Source of the DNA: Prostheceraeus crozeri
Taxonomy: Eukaryota; Platyhelminthes; Polycladida; Euryleptidae
Direction: 5' to 3'
NCBI GenBank assembly: GCA_907163375.1
Contig: CAJQUW010015330.1
Location: 62,001 to 126,000, forward strand
DNA: 64,000 nucleotides
In this document: in pieces, positions 30,427 through 40,289 of the stretch
Layout of the letters: every line of letters starts with the position of its first letter
Position numbering within the stretch: the stretch's first letter is position 1
Program-made: the position numbers and the translations under genes
The notes under the pieces: generated by a model
What the model saw: only the letters and a program-made list of their open reading frames with translations
What the model was told of the DNA's origin: nothing
The model's database searches: none

Positions 30427-30540
30427 TTAGAAGTTATAGCAGCGTCGTCGTTTAGCGCCTGATGAATGATTAGAGCCTCTACGACGTTTGCGTGAATGCT
30501 TTTTGACTGAAGATCGCACCTTACTAGCTCCGCGATGTTT
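30427..30540 (-). CDS. Very basic short reading frame, core-peptide-like
   Basis: About 37 codons rich in Arg, Lys and Ser (RKHRGASKVRSSVKKHSRKR then RGSNHSSGAKRRRCYNF), between the pVI-like and capsid genes. Composition resembles protamine or adenovirus mu-type core peptides. It is short and its start is unclear, so it may be a remnant. Confidence 0.35.
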   Translation of the reverse strand, partial: KHRGASKVRSSVKKHSRKRRRGSNHSSGAKRRRCYNF

Positions 30541-30546
30541 CCTCCT

Positions 30547-30900
30547 TCATTTATTCATTCGTTTAGGCGATTTCTTTCCTTGAGTAACACCAGCAAAGGT
30601 CTGCTTCAATGTTTTTAAACCGCGTTCCTTCCCACGATTCAACAAACTGCTCTTAAAACTTCTACCTCTGGAAAGATCACTAGCAACATCACCAGCAAAG
30701 CCAACGGCATTACTTAAAACATTTCGTTTTAAAGATCTACCGACATTGGATATGAGAGGTGCTACAACAGATTTCAGTGCACCAAGTATGCTACCTCCAC
30801 GTTGGCGGCGAGCGCCGATGTAAATTTGTCCTCCACCACTTACATAGGAGGGTCGTGAATAAAATGAGGCCGTTGGATTCATAGCTGAAACCCTAAACAT
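30547..30900 (-). CDS. pVI-like membrane-active virion protein
   Basis: 117 codons. GGGQIYIGARRQRGGSILGA, then an amphipathic helix (LKSVVAPLISNVGRSLKRNV) and a basic C-terminus. The Gly-rich block followed by RRQRGG and a helix is a recurrent small Polinton protein, compared by others to adenovirus pVI, which disrupts membranes on entry and is cleaved by the maturation protease. The GG before the helix could be such a cleavage site (inference). Confidence 0.65.
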   Translation of the reverse strand: MFRVSAMNPTASFYSRPSYVSGGGQIYIGARRQRGGSILGALKSVVAPLISNVGRSLKRNVLSNAVGFAGDVASDLSRGRSFKSSLLNRGKERGLKTLKQTFAGVTQGKKSPKRMNK

Positions 30901-30923
30901 TGTTAGTTACAACTTTGCATGAA

Positions 30924-32149
30924 TCACTGTCGATCACTTAGATGAAAGATGTCGGCACGACGCATCCAAGAGTTCATACTTGAAGGATAACCAGTCCATT
31001 TAACAAGACACCATTCTTCACCTTGCCGTTTTTTACATCGAATGATTTTCTCTACCAAATATGTTTCACTTTCAGTGACTACCTCAATCTCATCGCGGTA
31101 AAAGCTACCCTCAATTTCTTCATTATCGTAATCTTTCAACTTGTAGGAGGTCGGAGAATCTTTTTGATTAATCCTTGATACTGTAAATACCTCCTCTGTC
31201 CAAATCGGAAGGTACCCTTTAGCAAAAACACTTTTCACTTTTGAGATACGAACTTTATCACCAATTTTCACATCACTTTTCACATGAGTGCGTTTACGTT
31301 GGAATGATTCGCGCACTTTATCTACATTGTCAGCATTTACATCTACTGGTCTGAGTCCAATAGAACGATGGATAGAGTGATTGTAGGCATGGAGTGTATC
31401 TTGTAGAATCTTTGTCCAATTTTGTGTCAAGTTGGCAGTAAAATGTCGCCACAAGCGATTTTTTAATGTTCGATTAAAACGTTCAACGAGTGCAGCTTTA
31501 TAAGCACTCTTTACACTAAACAACTCAATGTCATGCCTCTCAAATAATCTTCTCACATGCATTTCGTGCCGTCAAACTCTTTTCCTTGATCACTCTGAAT
31601 TCTTTTTGGAATGCGGCCTTCTCGAAAAATTGTTTGGAATGCTTTTGCTACTCCTTTACCTTCTTTAGTTTTTAAAGGTTGAGCCCACGCATAACGCGAG
31701 AAAATATCCATGACGGTTAAAATAAAATTATTACCCGAGTTATGTTTTGAAATGGAGGCGACATCGCACAAATCTGCTTGCCACTGTTCATCGATGTCAT
31801 GAACAATATAATGGCGGGTGCGGTACTTCTTTTTCGCTTGTTTGTGGAGTGTATAGGTAGCCTGACCCTTTAACCATCGTTTCACTTGTGATTGTGGAAG
31901 ACCACTCGCTTTTGATAATTTCTTGATAGATGCAAATCCTGCTGGATGTTTTACATCATAATAGATTGACTTCAAACGTTCAGTCGATGACGACTGACTC
32001 TTTTTCCTCCTTCTCATCTTTTTGTTTTCTTGCCTTTCTACATTTACAACAACTGCAGCATTTAGCTTTAGCGGTTTTGCGATCGTGTTCACATTGCTTA
32101 GGGGTTTCATTGTGAGAGCTGGCGCAGCAAGTGCAAGTGACAACGACAT
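30924..32149 (-). pseudogene. Polinton retroviral-type integrase with chromodomain
   Basis: The integrase (rve fold) inserts the element. The translation shows an HTH-like SKASGLPQSQVKRWLKG, first catalytic D in WQADLCDV, second D in RIQSDQGKEFD, and E in AALVERFNRTLKNRLW, then a KIGDKVRISK beta domain and a C-terminal chromodomain-like VEKIIRCKKRQGEEWCLVKW. Chromodomains are usual on Polinton integrases and may bias insertion to modified chromatin. The gene is broken, about one break. Confidence 0.85.
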
Positions 32150-32196
32150 TCACCTCTGGCGGCTCATTACATGGCAAGCAACACATCTGCTTCATA

Positions 32197-32890
32197 TTAA
32201 TAGTCTGAGAACATGTATTTCCTGGGAGGAGCTGTTTTACGTTTTCCTTTTACCAGTTTTAGTGGCGATGTAGATCTACGTCGAGTTCTTCTTCTTGTTT
32301 GCTTAGTGAGTGTGGGAGGGGATGTAGCAGGTGACGTCTTAAACCAATTTGTTGGCATTTTCATCGTCTGAAGCATTGGAGTAGTAGCCACTGTTGAATC
32401 AAGTTCTTTCAATGTCTCATTATTCAAAGCAAATTTTGGCACATTATGCTTTTTCAATAGTTTAAGAAAGTATGACCAACCAGGTGGAACATAGCCCTGA
32501 CGGCGCTTTCTACGTGTCGCATACTGAATCAAGTCTTCATAACGTGAAGCATCAATCACTTTATTTTCATCTGTAATGATTTCTCCTCTATCATTTACAT
32601 TGAGATGGGGCTCAAAACTATTGAAAATGAGATATGGCATGTGCGCGAGATGCTAAAGGTGTATCAGTCGATACAGAGTCACGCATCTTATTCTTCAAGT
32701 TTTTCAATTGCTCAACAGTTTCCGATTGTAATAATACAGCACGATGTGGATCTTTGATGTGAACATTTTGCTGATAATCTATTTCTTTCCTATACATTTG
32801 ATTTGCAAGAGGTTGCTTTACTTGCTGCATGGCAGTCAATTGTACATATTCATCCTGAGGAATAACAATCATGCGAGAATAAGAACTCAT
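32197..32890 (-). pseudogene. Conserved Polinton protein of unknown function
   Basis: The N-terminal part contains MIVIPQDEYVQLTAMQQ and the C-terminal part contains YVPPGWSYFLKLLKKHNVPK followed by a basic RRRTRRRS tail. This pairing of an IPxxEY start and a PxGWxxFL end recurs in Polintons next to the ATPase, probably as a structural protein. The start overlaps the ATPase stop (ATGA). It appears broken, about one break. Confidence 0.55.
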
Positions 32891-33552
32891 CGTTTGTAGA
32901 TAATCATGGGAGTTTTCAAAATATCACTTCGAAATCTAAATTCTTCCGGACACTCTTGCGTAAAGTCAATGAATAAGTAACCGTATGGTTTTTCAGTAGC
33001 TGCTTGAAAAATTTCAATTAAGGCTTTTGATCCTCTGGGTGCAACTTGTCGCGCTAAAATTTCAAATTGACTTTTATCTCGCGGATTCTTGAAAATAGCA
33101 TAATAGTGTGTATTCAGGTTTCGTGTACGAGCTTCTTTTCTATCAGGAAACAAATTTTGTGTGATATGGATGATAAAGCACCTTTTATGATGTGCTGCAC
33201 GAGTGAACATATCTGTAACATCTTTGGAATTCTTACTTTCTTTTAATAAATCATCCAATACAACAACATCATTAGACTGAAGTTTATCCACTGGAATAAT
33301 TCCTTCATGTCGAATAAAGTTGCGACTTTGCAATTCCTGAAACAGCGACGGTTGATAAATACCATAACACCAAATCACTCGATTGATAGGTTCCTTAAAC
33401 AACTCCCTTCTTTTATCCAATAAATTCAGCGTGAAAACAGTTTTACCTGCATGAGATGGACCTGATACAGTCAGAACTTTATCACATTGAAGTCTGAAAT
33501 CCATTTTAATACTTTGAGACTCAACATTTGCATAATTAACGCTTAGAGCCAA
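32887..33552 (-). CDS. Polinton DNA-packaging ATPase (FtsK/HerA type)
   Basis: 221 codons. Walker A GPSHAGKT at residues 31-38 and Walker B VVVLDD at 96-101, followed by the sensor-like IIHITQNLF. It would translocate element DNA into capsids. Length is normal for Polintons. The ATGA overlap with the next gene and overlap with the preceding small gene suggest a compact transcription unit. The frame is open. Confidence 0.9.
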   Translation of the reverse strand: MALSVNYANVESQSIKMDFRLQCDKVLTVSGPSHAGKTVFTLNLLDKRRELFKEPINRVIWCYGIYQPSLFQELQSRNFIRHEGIIPVDKLQSNDVVVLDDLLKESKNSKDVTDMFTRAAHHKRCFIIHITQNLFPDRKEARTRNLNTHYYAIFKNPRDKSQFEILARQVAPRGSKALIEIFQAATEKPYGYLFIDFTQECPEEFRFRSDILKTPMIIYKR

Positions 33553-33892
33553 AGATATTTCCCAATAGGTTGCCCACGGCAGGAGCTATCATTGGAAGTA
33601 TTGCTGAAAGGAAACCGCCCTTTTGTGTTAGAGTTTTTCTCTTTCTTTGAAGGGCGACTTTAGGATTGGAGATGAAACGCAATTTCGTAGCATATCGCTT
33701 AAGTAACTTTCGTTGTTTTGGCGCTAATTTCTTCGTCCTCAACTTCCTCACATGAGAAATAATTTCACAAATGAATTTATCGTTAGCATGTCGTATAGCA
33801 TTGTATCGCTGATTTGCTTTCATTCGTCGGAGAGCTTGAATGGCTGAAGAAAACTTTTGACTTTTACGTTTCGTCATTTTACGTTTCGCCAT
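33536..33892 (-). CDS. Small basic virion-like protein with hydrophobic C-terminal segment
   Basis: 118 codons. A strongly basic N-terminus (MAKRKMTKRKSQK, RRMKANQRYNAIRH), a conserved LAPKQRKLLKRYATKLRFI block, then KGGFLSAILPMIAPAVGNLL. The KGGF followed by an amphipathic or hydrophobic helix is a common Polinton protein and resembles membrane-active adenoviral peptides. The Gly-Gly may be a protease cut site (inference). Confidence 0.6.
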   Translation of the reverse strand: MAKRKMTKRKSQKFSSAIQALRRMKANQRYNAIRHANDKFICEIISHVRKLRTKKLAPKQRKLLKRYATKLRFISNPKVALQRKRKTLTQKGGFLSAILPMIAPAVGNLLGNIFGSKR

Positions 33893-33910
33893 TTTCCGTG
33901 TTAGTCTTTG

Positions 33911-34276
33911 CTAAAACCTATCTTTACCACATTTGCATAGGTAATAACTATTGCGGCATAAGTGACACTCGAAATGAGCAATATCACAGTGGTTACATTG
34001 GCAAAGTTGAATGCAATTACGTATGAAACAGCGTTGACAAAAAGCATGCTTACATCTCTTGAAGATGCGCTTTTCATTTCCATCCTTTCGCTTACATACA
34101 TTGCAACACATAGTTTCACCGTTACTGGTAACGTCTATAGCAAGTCTTTTTGAAGATATGAATTTGCTAGCCTTTTCTAAATAATAGACGCATCTACAGA
34201 AGGAATATACTTCGAGAGTGAGCAGACATAGCTCGAAAACCAGTTGTGCTACAATCAAGTACCACTGCATTTTCAA
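33911..34276 (-). CDS. Membrane-anchored RING-finger-like protein
   Basis: 121 codons. A hydrophobic N-terminal segment (WYLIVAQLVFELCLLTLEVY) looks like a signal anchor. Then a Cys/His array fits a RING or RING-like zinc domain: CCNVCKRK, FKRCKHAFCQRCFIRNC, CQCNHC, ECHLCRNSYYLCKCG. RING proteins often act as E3 ubiquitin ligases; whether this one does is unknown. Its stop region overlaps the next gene start by a few bases, suggesting a compact array. Confidence 0.6.
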   Translation of the reverse strand: MKMQWYLIVAQLVFELCLLTLEVYSFCRCVYYLEKASKFISSKRLAIDVTSNGETMCCNVCKRKDGNEKRIFKRCKHAFCQRCFIRNCIQLCQCNHCDIAHFECHLCRNSYYLCKCGKDRF

Positions 34277-34683
34277 TTTTTCTTTATGGAAAGTTGAATG
34301 TGAATATCTGAAATCGCTTCAATCACTAGACTGCTACCATGATGGTTAAATGCGTTAAGACGTTCAGCAATTTTTATCATATGTCTTTTAAAAAATTCTT
34401 GGGGGTGATCTACCACTTCCATTGAATAAGAAGCAAAATGGAAAGAGCGACTCTCCACCTCTTCCTTTCCAAAATGACTAAACTTAATTTTCGCAACTAA
34501 TCGCGCCATGATAATGCTATCAGAGAATGTATTCATTAACTCTAGAAATAGAGTGCTAGCATCATCGACCACTGCTTCGATGTCGGTCTCATCTTTATGA
34601 AATTTTATCACATAATCTTGAACAGCTCCTTTTAAACTTTGCCTATGAAAACGTAATGTTCCGCAGTCGTTTGAGAAAGACAT
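34273..34683 (-). CDS. Polinton protein of unknown function
   Basis: 136 codons starting MSFSNDCGTLRFHRQSLKGA. It includes SRSFHFASYSMEVVDHPQEF and LNAFNHHGSSLVIEAISDIH. The combination of a conserved FHxxS block and a GSSxxIxxIxxIxI end resembles a domain often found N-terminal to, or in the gene before, Polinton polymerases. It has no enzymatic motif that I can see. The start overlaps the end of the exonuclease gene. Confidence 0.5.
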   Translation of the reverse strand: MSFSNDCGTLRFHRQSLKGAVQDYVIKFHKDETDIEAVVDDASTLFLELMNTFSDSIIMARLVAKIKFSHFGKEEVESRSFHFASYSMEVVDHPQEFFKRHMIKIAERLNAFNHHGSSLVIEAISDIHIQLSIKKN

Positions 34684-35319
34684 GATCGCCCTTTATCTAA
34701 CCCATCCATTGCATGAAAACAGCAACTCTTCCCATAGTAACATTTATTGAATAACGGTAACAAGCATGCATTATAAATCAATGGTTTGAAAGAGATAAAA
34801 TAGATCAGCTGGTAACTATCATACAGCGAGCAATGATAACCATACAGGACTTTGGCAGTGTTGAGGTAAGGAGGAAAGAAGCATTGGTTATGAACGTAGC
34901 TACTACAACGAACAGACAAAATAGGAACACACAAATCCTTAAAACGTTTCGTCACTTCATGATAATGTTGATTCACTCTACTATCCCAAGGCGGGAGCAA
35001 AATATCATCAATGATTAGATTGGGAAATACTTTCCTCTCCTTACCAGGCTTATTACAAAAGATGCGTATAACATTGAAAGCAGCTAACCATCGTTCAAAG
35101 TCAATAAATAGAGCACCGTCACAAGAAAAGCCATAGTCTTGCAAATATTTCAGATTAAGTCCATGAATGTGTTTTCTCGCCCATTGATCAACATTGGGAT
35201 CGCAGTTGGCATGTTGATGATAGACACTAACAATCTGATATGTCCAATTGTTCATAGCAATAGCACTGAGCTCCTGTACAGGTTCACCCTCACAATCCAT
35301 AAAAATGATGATAGAAGCC
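34632..35319 (-). CDS. DEDDh-type (DnaQ-like) 3'-5' exonuclease
   Basis: About 228 codons. Exo I is FMDCEGEPVQELSAI (D and E), and Exo III is HCSLYDSYQLIYF, the His-x4-Asp arrangement of DEDDh exonucleases. The middle has HIHGLNLKYLQDYGF and LLPPWDSRVNQHYHEVTKRF. A CGTTTTAG acceptor-like site directly before ASIIIFMDCEGE suggests the reading begins with a spliced upstream exon, so the Met at 35300 may not be the true start. It may act in processing or repair of element DNA, beyond the polymerase's own exonuclease. Confidence 0.6.
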
Positions 35320-35352
35320 TAAAACGGAAATTTACACATCTAAGGAAACGTT

Positions 35353-35601
35353 CTATAACATATCACAAAATGAAGAATTACATCGATGCTTTTCACGACA
35401 AAATACACAAATGATATGATGGCAACGAAGAAGTAAAATGTATCTAATAAGACCACGTCTATGACACTCAAAGCACATAAGCGAATTGTCATAGGGTAGA
35501 GTTAGGAAAGGACTAGTAATTCTCCTTCTTTGATTTGCGTTTTGATGTAGCATTCTTCTCCGACTTGCGCTTCGTACCACTGCTGTTAAGGATTTGATCA
35601 A
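35353..35601 (-). CDS. Small cysteine-rich, RING-like protein
   Basis: The C-terminal part reads MCFECHRRGLIRYILLLRCH then HIICVFCREKHRCNSSFCDM, a C-x2-C, C-H, C-x2-C, C-x4-C array as in small RING or treble-clef fingers. It overlaps its neighbour at 35513 upstream. It may be a second zinc-binding regulator of the element; function unknown. Confidence 0.45.
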   Translation of the reverse strand: MIKSLTAVVRSASRRRMLHQNANQRRRITSPFLTLPYDNSLMCFECHRRGLIRYILLLRCHHIICVFCREKHRCNSSFCDML

Positions 35602-36288
35602 TTATGTCGTCCACGTTGGGTGGTTTTGGAATATATAGGATGGATTCCATATGCATGGAGAGAGAGGCTATTTTATTATCCTTGTGTCGACCATAATATA
35701 GCCCATTCACTTTGAAAAGGATATCCCAAGTACCTTCTCCGAGCTCATCACATCTGATGGGTATTGAATGATCTCCATCCTTCTTTTAGTAAGTACACCA
35801 ATGTGATACCGGCAGGCAAATGTGATTACCATCCCAAATCTTTCTATAGGGAGTATCCTTGTCATCTCTCGCCTTCCACTCTTGAGCAAGAGGAGTAGGA
35901 ATGTCCATATTTAATGTCACGTACTCCTCAATAATATCAAGTTGGTGGCGAATGTACGGACTCACGGGGATCAGTATGTAGTCCCCATACTGATTGCGCA
36001 TTATCTTGACATCCGTGGAAGGGAGCATTCGCGTTTGGAGTACTACGCTATGATCATCATAACGCAAGGCTTGTTTAAATTTACGCTGTAGCGGTGTAGG
36101 ATTATGTACCTTGGTTGTTTCTTCCACTGGCCTCAGTTGTAGATGATCTGACCGTAGCGAACCTTGTAACGTTTGACCGCCATTTTGTCCTACTAGTGCA
36201 GCAGATGGAGTAGATGCCTGAAAATGAAAAAAGATTGTATTAAGTTTACGTTCAAGGGAGGAGAGGGAGGGAAGTAGCGACTTACCAT
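35513..36288 (-). pseudogene. Right-end Polinton gene of unknown function
   Basis: A start codon at 36286-36288 abuts a GTAAGT donor, and a TTTTCAG acceptor about 65 bp later precedes the main coding segment (LQRKFKQALRYDDHSVVLQT, YGDYILIPVSPYIRHQLDII). A basic end (RKSEKNATSKRKSKKENY) lies near 35513. The ATG-at-donor layout copies that of polymerase B. No domain is recognised. It appears broken, about one or two breaks. Confidence 0.45.
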
Positions 36289-36380
36289 TTTAGTTGGATA
36301 ATAGAATAGAGAGAGAGAAAATGTGCGTCCGTCACTCGTGTGATTCAACGATGGAATGATTCTCACTGTGGAAGGCTCGC

Positions 36381-36390
36381 TATTTATAAA
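36381..36390 (-). promoter_or_regulatory. TATA-like box of the right-end gene
   Basis: The minus strand reads CTTTATAAATAGCGAG about 95 bp before the ATG at 36288. Confidence 0.5.
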
Positions 36391-36711
36391 GAAATGCTTG
36401 ATTCTCATTGAATGATGATCCTCATTGGACAATAACATCAAGCTGATTCCAAATCTGGCCTCCGTTTACCAATCCGAGCCTTCATTCGCCTGCTGGAGCT
36501 GTTTCTTGGGAAATTCTAACTCTGTCGTTTTTCGTCAATCTCCCAAAATCTTAAATGGCGTCTCACATCTAAACGAAGACAGATATGAACAAGCCGATTC
36601 TTTCAGTGAATTTGTCTCACTCTTAGCTTTCAAACGAGCTATTGCACGACTTTCTACGATCACTAGAAGCAAAATTGGAAGATCGGTGGCGGGGCGGGGG
36701 ACGTCAGCGAA

Positions 36712-37911
36712 ACTTTTTCTCGCCGATTGACTTGAAACTCTCCGATTGACATGAAACTCACCATACAGATAGAGAATTTCACGCTGATTCCAAATCTGAA
36801 ATCCGTTTTCCAATCCGATGCTTTGTTTTGAAGCTACAGCCCAAAACGTCCCAAATTCTAACTCTGTCGTTTTTCGCCAATGTCCCAAAATCTTAAATGG
36901 CGTCTCACATCTAAACGAAGACAGATAGGAACAAGCCGATTCTTTCACTGAATTTGTCTCACTCTTAGCTTTCAAACGAGCTATGGCACGACAAAATCCG
37001 TCCACTGGAAGCCAAAATCGAAGCGAGCTGTCCAGAGGGGGGGGGACGTCAGCAAAATTTTTTCTCTCCGATGGCGTTCAAATTCACCATACGGATGCAG
37101 AATTTCACACTGAATCCGAATCTGGCCTCCGTTTTCCCATCCGATGCTTCGTTTGGGCGCTACACACCAAAACGTCCCAAATTCTAACTCTGTCGTTTTT
37201 TCGAAAAATGTTGAAAATTTTTTCTCGCCGATTGACTTGAAACTCACCATACAGATAGAGAATTTCACGCTGATTCCAAATCTGAAATCCGTTTTCCAAT
37301 CCGATGCTTTGTTTTGAAGCTACAGCCCAAAACGTCCCAAATTCTAACTCTGTCGTTTTTCGCCAATGTCCCAAAATCTTAAATGGCGTCTCACATCTAA
37401 ACGAAGACAGATAGGAACAAGCCGATTCTTTCAGTGAATTTGTCTCACTCTTAGCTTTCAAACGAGCTATGGCACGACAAAATCCGTCCACTGGAAGCCA
37501 AAATCGAAGCGAGCTGTCCAGAGGGGGGGGGACGTCAGCGAAAATTTTTCTCTCCGATGGCGTTCAAATTCACCATACCGATGCAGAATTTCACGCTGAA
37601 TCCGACTCTGGCCTCCGTTTTCCCATCCGACCACTCCTTCCACTCGAAACAGCCCATTTTACAACCCAACATTCAGCAGATTGCACGAAAAACATCACAC
37701 ACTATAGCCTCAAGACTAATCCTGGCGGTCGCCCAAGTCCACCACGACACTCTGTCGTTACAGAGGGGGGGGAGTCAGCGAACATTTTGGAACGTGAACC
37801 CACCTGGCCGGCACACCACGACAGACTACAACCTCTGTCGTTCCAGAGGGGGGGGACGTCAGCGATGGTGGCCATCTTGCGCTATCTGGTATTTGTCACT
37901 TCCTTACTACT
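36712..37911. repeat. Right terminal inverted repeat of Polinton copy B
   Basis: Inverted match to 15091-16290, with the same GACGTCCCCCCC units. Inside it, at about 36425-36711, one further partial unit has no partner at the left end but resembles 8690-8920 of copy A (AAATTGGAAGATCGGTG). Confidence 0.9.
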
Positions 37912-37917
37912 GATGTA
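37912..37917. repeat. Target-site duplication GATGTA, right
   Basis: Exact repeat of 15085-15090. Confidence 0.9.
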
Positions 37918-38736
37918 AACAATAGATTTTTGTCAAATATCATACCGTAAAGCAAAACACAAGTAGGCGTGACTGAATGATGGTAAAGCATAGGGCCTAT
38001 AAATTGCAATTATATATAAATTTGTAGCATAAAAAAATTCAAAAGTGACAGCAATTTAAATTGAGTTAATGAAACAAATCTCATTGTTATCCATCACTGT
38101 CATTGTATAATCACTTAGCTCTTCCGAAAATTTAGCACAATGATATCAGACACTATTCAAAATTTAGACCAAGTGTAGCTTCCTGTACGAGTTTCCCCTT
38201 TTTGACGATCGCACATTTGTAAAATAGGTAAAAATAAGTGATGTGACTTCGATTAGATTTTAATCGAGGTCGAGGTTGTTCTCGATATAAGTTATATAAC
38301 TTTGATTGACTTTGGCACCGGGCACTTGAATGAAAGGAAAACGAAGACATTTGTGTTTATCAAGTTATTGATCACATTGCGTCAACACATTGAAAATCTG
38401 ATTATTATCTATGATAGTTTTAATTGGTTAATTACTACATCCTGGTATGCTTGTGTGAAAACATAAATATGCTTTATACTAACAATTGCAGATAAAAAGA
38501 CGACAATTTTTAACGGACACGCTCAAAACGCTATTCAATGCATGACATAAAATCGTTACAAAACAATTTTGTAAATAGTCACAAAATTCATTGAAATCAT
38601 CTAATGACATGAGGTCTCCCGTTCAATCTTAACAGGTGCTAACTTTGGATAAAAGAATCTTGTATGCAAATTTCGTTATATGCCCATTATAAAATTTGAA
38701 TGATTGCAACAAATACTATATGGAAACATGGAAATA
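37918..38736. other. Intergenic, nothing recognised
   Basis: AT-rich flank of the Polinton with no gene or repeat that I can support. Confidence 0.5.
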
Positions 38737-38744
38737 TATTTATA

Positions 38745-39433
38745 GTCCCGCCAGGACGAGCCTCTGTATGGAATGAGACACAGAATGTTATATACCCTAT
38801 CCTATGACTACTACGAAAATGCGCGTCTTCCGAGTTCTAACGTGTTCCTTTGATCTGCAGACAATTAAGATCAAGGAAATAGACATGTTAATTGAAGGAA
38901 AATTTTCGACCAATATGTCTGCTTGGTGTGCTTGCTCCGACTATGCGAGTTTGCGGTATGATATGTCTTCTATTGGGTTCTAATCCCGTGCTAAGAACAA
39001 ATTCTATATGCGATATTTGCAAGAGTGGTTATAGATGCTCAAGGTTTGTGCTGAAATTTGATCAAAATTTCATTCATGTTTACCTTCCTAAGATGCTTGT
39101 TGAATCCAAATTTGTTTGGTTTTGGTAGGCAAAGGTAGATGATTACATGACTTCATGACCTGAAGATATATCATGCCACAAACTAGGCCTATAGCGCTTG
39201 AGTTAATACATCTCGCATAGTCAGGGTAAACACACCAAACCGACATTTCGGTCGAAAACTTCGATTTTCCTTCAATTAGCATGTCCTTTTTCTTTGAACT
39301 TGTCTGCATATCAAAGGAACACGTTAGAACTCGGAAGGCGCGCATTTTTGTAGTAGTCATAGGGTTTAGAACATTCGTTGAAAGTCTCATCTTCGGTCCC
39401 GCTCCATGCAAAAACCCTTCCTGGCGTAGGGAC
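38745..39433. mobile_element. Foldback non-autonomous DNA element
   Basis: Two arms of roughly 200-250 bp are inverted, for example GAACACGTTAGAACTCGG at 39307 and its inverse at 38836. Termini are GTCCC and GGGAC followed inward by GCCAGGA. TATTTATA at 38737-38744 is repeated exactly at 39434-39441, an 8-bp target duplication. No transposase is encoded. The 8-bp target suggests hAT-type mobilisation, but the TIR is atypical. Confidence 0.75.
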
Positions 39434-39441
39434 TATTTATA

Positions 39442-40289
39442 TCTTTGCATAGTATTTGCTATAATCATTATCATGTCCAAAAATGTCCGAGAAATAGGCA
39501 TAAAGGAGCAAATAAGTATGAATAACAAGGAGGAAATAAAAAATTATGAATAGCAAAATGTTTCTATAATTAACTGACTACTGTTCTTTCCGACCTCGAT
39601 GAAAATCTGCATAGTCTAAGTCGAGGTTATTATCATTTCGGTGAATGTGGGAGGAACTAAATCTAGAAATTCAAAAAAGCGCATATTAAATGTCCGCCGA
39701 ATTGCATTGTTCAAAGCAGCTACTACTTATACTGAAAACTTGCAAAGTGGTTAGATTAGCAAAGTCGATATTCTAAGCTTACAAATGAGCTTGAAACGTT
39801 GCATCTCATCAGAGAATGCATTTTGCTACATCATGACTTGATCCAACTATGTAGCATCAGACAGGAAAATTCTTTTTTCTAGTACGAATTGCACGTATTC
39901 CAAACTCTAACTGTCTATCAGACTAAGTCTTATTTTGTTATAATCTCAAATGCATTTGTGTACCCTTTTTAAGAATTGATCATCCTTTTTCAGAGGCAAT
40001 GAGAAAACTCCATTACAAGAATGGAAATGCCAGGATCAAGGTCCTTGTGGGGAACTGGCTATAACAGAAGACTTTCTTGGAGCAGGGTTGAGCTGCCGGA
40101 CGTAGAGGGTGACGTGGAAGACGATCAAGAGCCTGAGTAAAGATATTTGATAATGCGTGCATATGTGTTCGAATAAAATCGTTTGTGTGATGGTTTGTTT
40201 TTTGCTATTCCGGAATATCGCCTTCTGATTTTCATAGTTGCATAGCTGTGGGTAAGTTGGAGTGCGTATTGATTGAGGTGGACTTTCAC
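39442..40289. other. Intergenic with one weak candidate exon
   Basis: At 39991 a TTTTTCAG acceptor-like site is followed by a frame that includes RMEMPGSRSLWGTGYNRRLS and ends VEGDVEDDQEPE with a stop at 40140; AATAAA follows at about 40174. It could be a terminal exon of an unseen gene or chance. Nothing else was recognised. Confidence 0.25.

Larger units (their letters stand above)
15091..37911. mobile_element. Polinton/Maverick copy B, full length, 22.8 kb
   Basis: Termini read AGTAGTAAGGAAGTGACA inward from both ends and are flanked by GATGTA on both sides. It carries the full Polinton core set: polymerase B, integrase, FtsK/HerA-type packaging ATPase, adenovirus-type protease, major capsid and minor-capsid-like proteins. 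It also has less usual genes: a TBP-like protein, a DEDDh exonuclease and RING-like proteins. It has both ends and all core genes but about four or five breaks overall, so it is a fossil. Perfect target duplication and terminal repeats differing by only a few percent by eye indicate a young insertion. Confidence 0.95.

Noticed and set aside
31980-32195. Cysteine-rich 71-codon minus-strand frame next to the integrase
   Set aside because: The cysteines are striking but the frame overlaps the integrase start region in another frame and no zinc-finger spacing is clear; not called as a gene.
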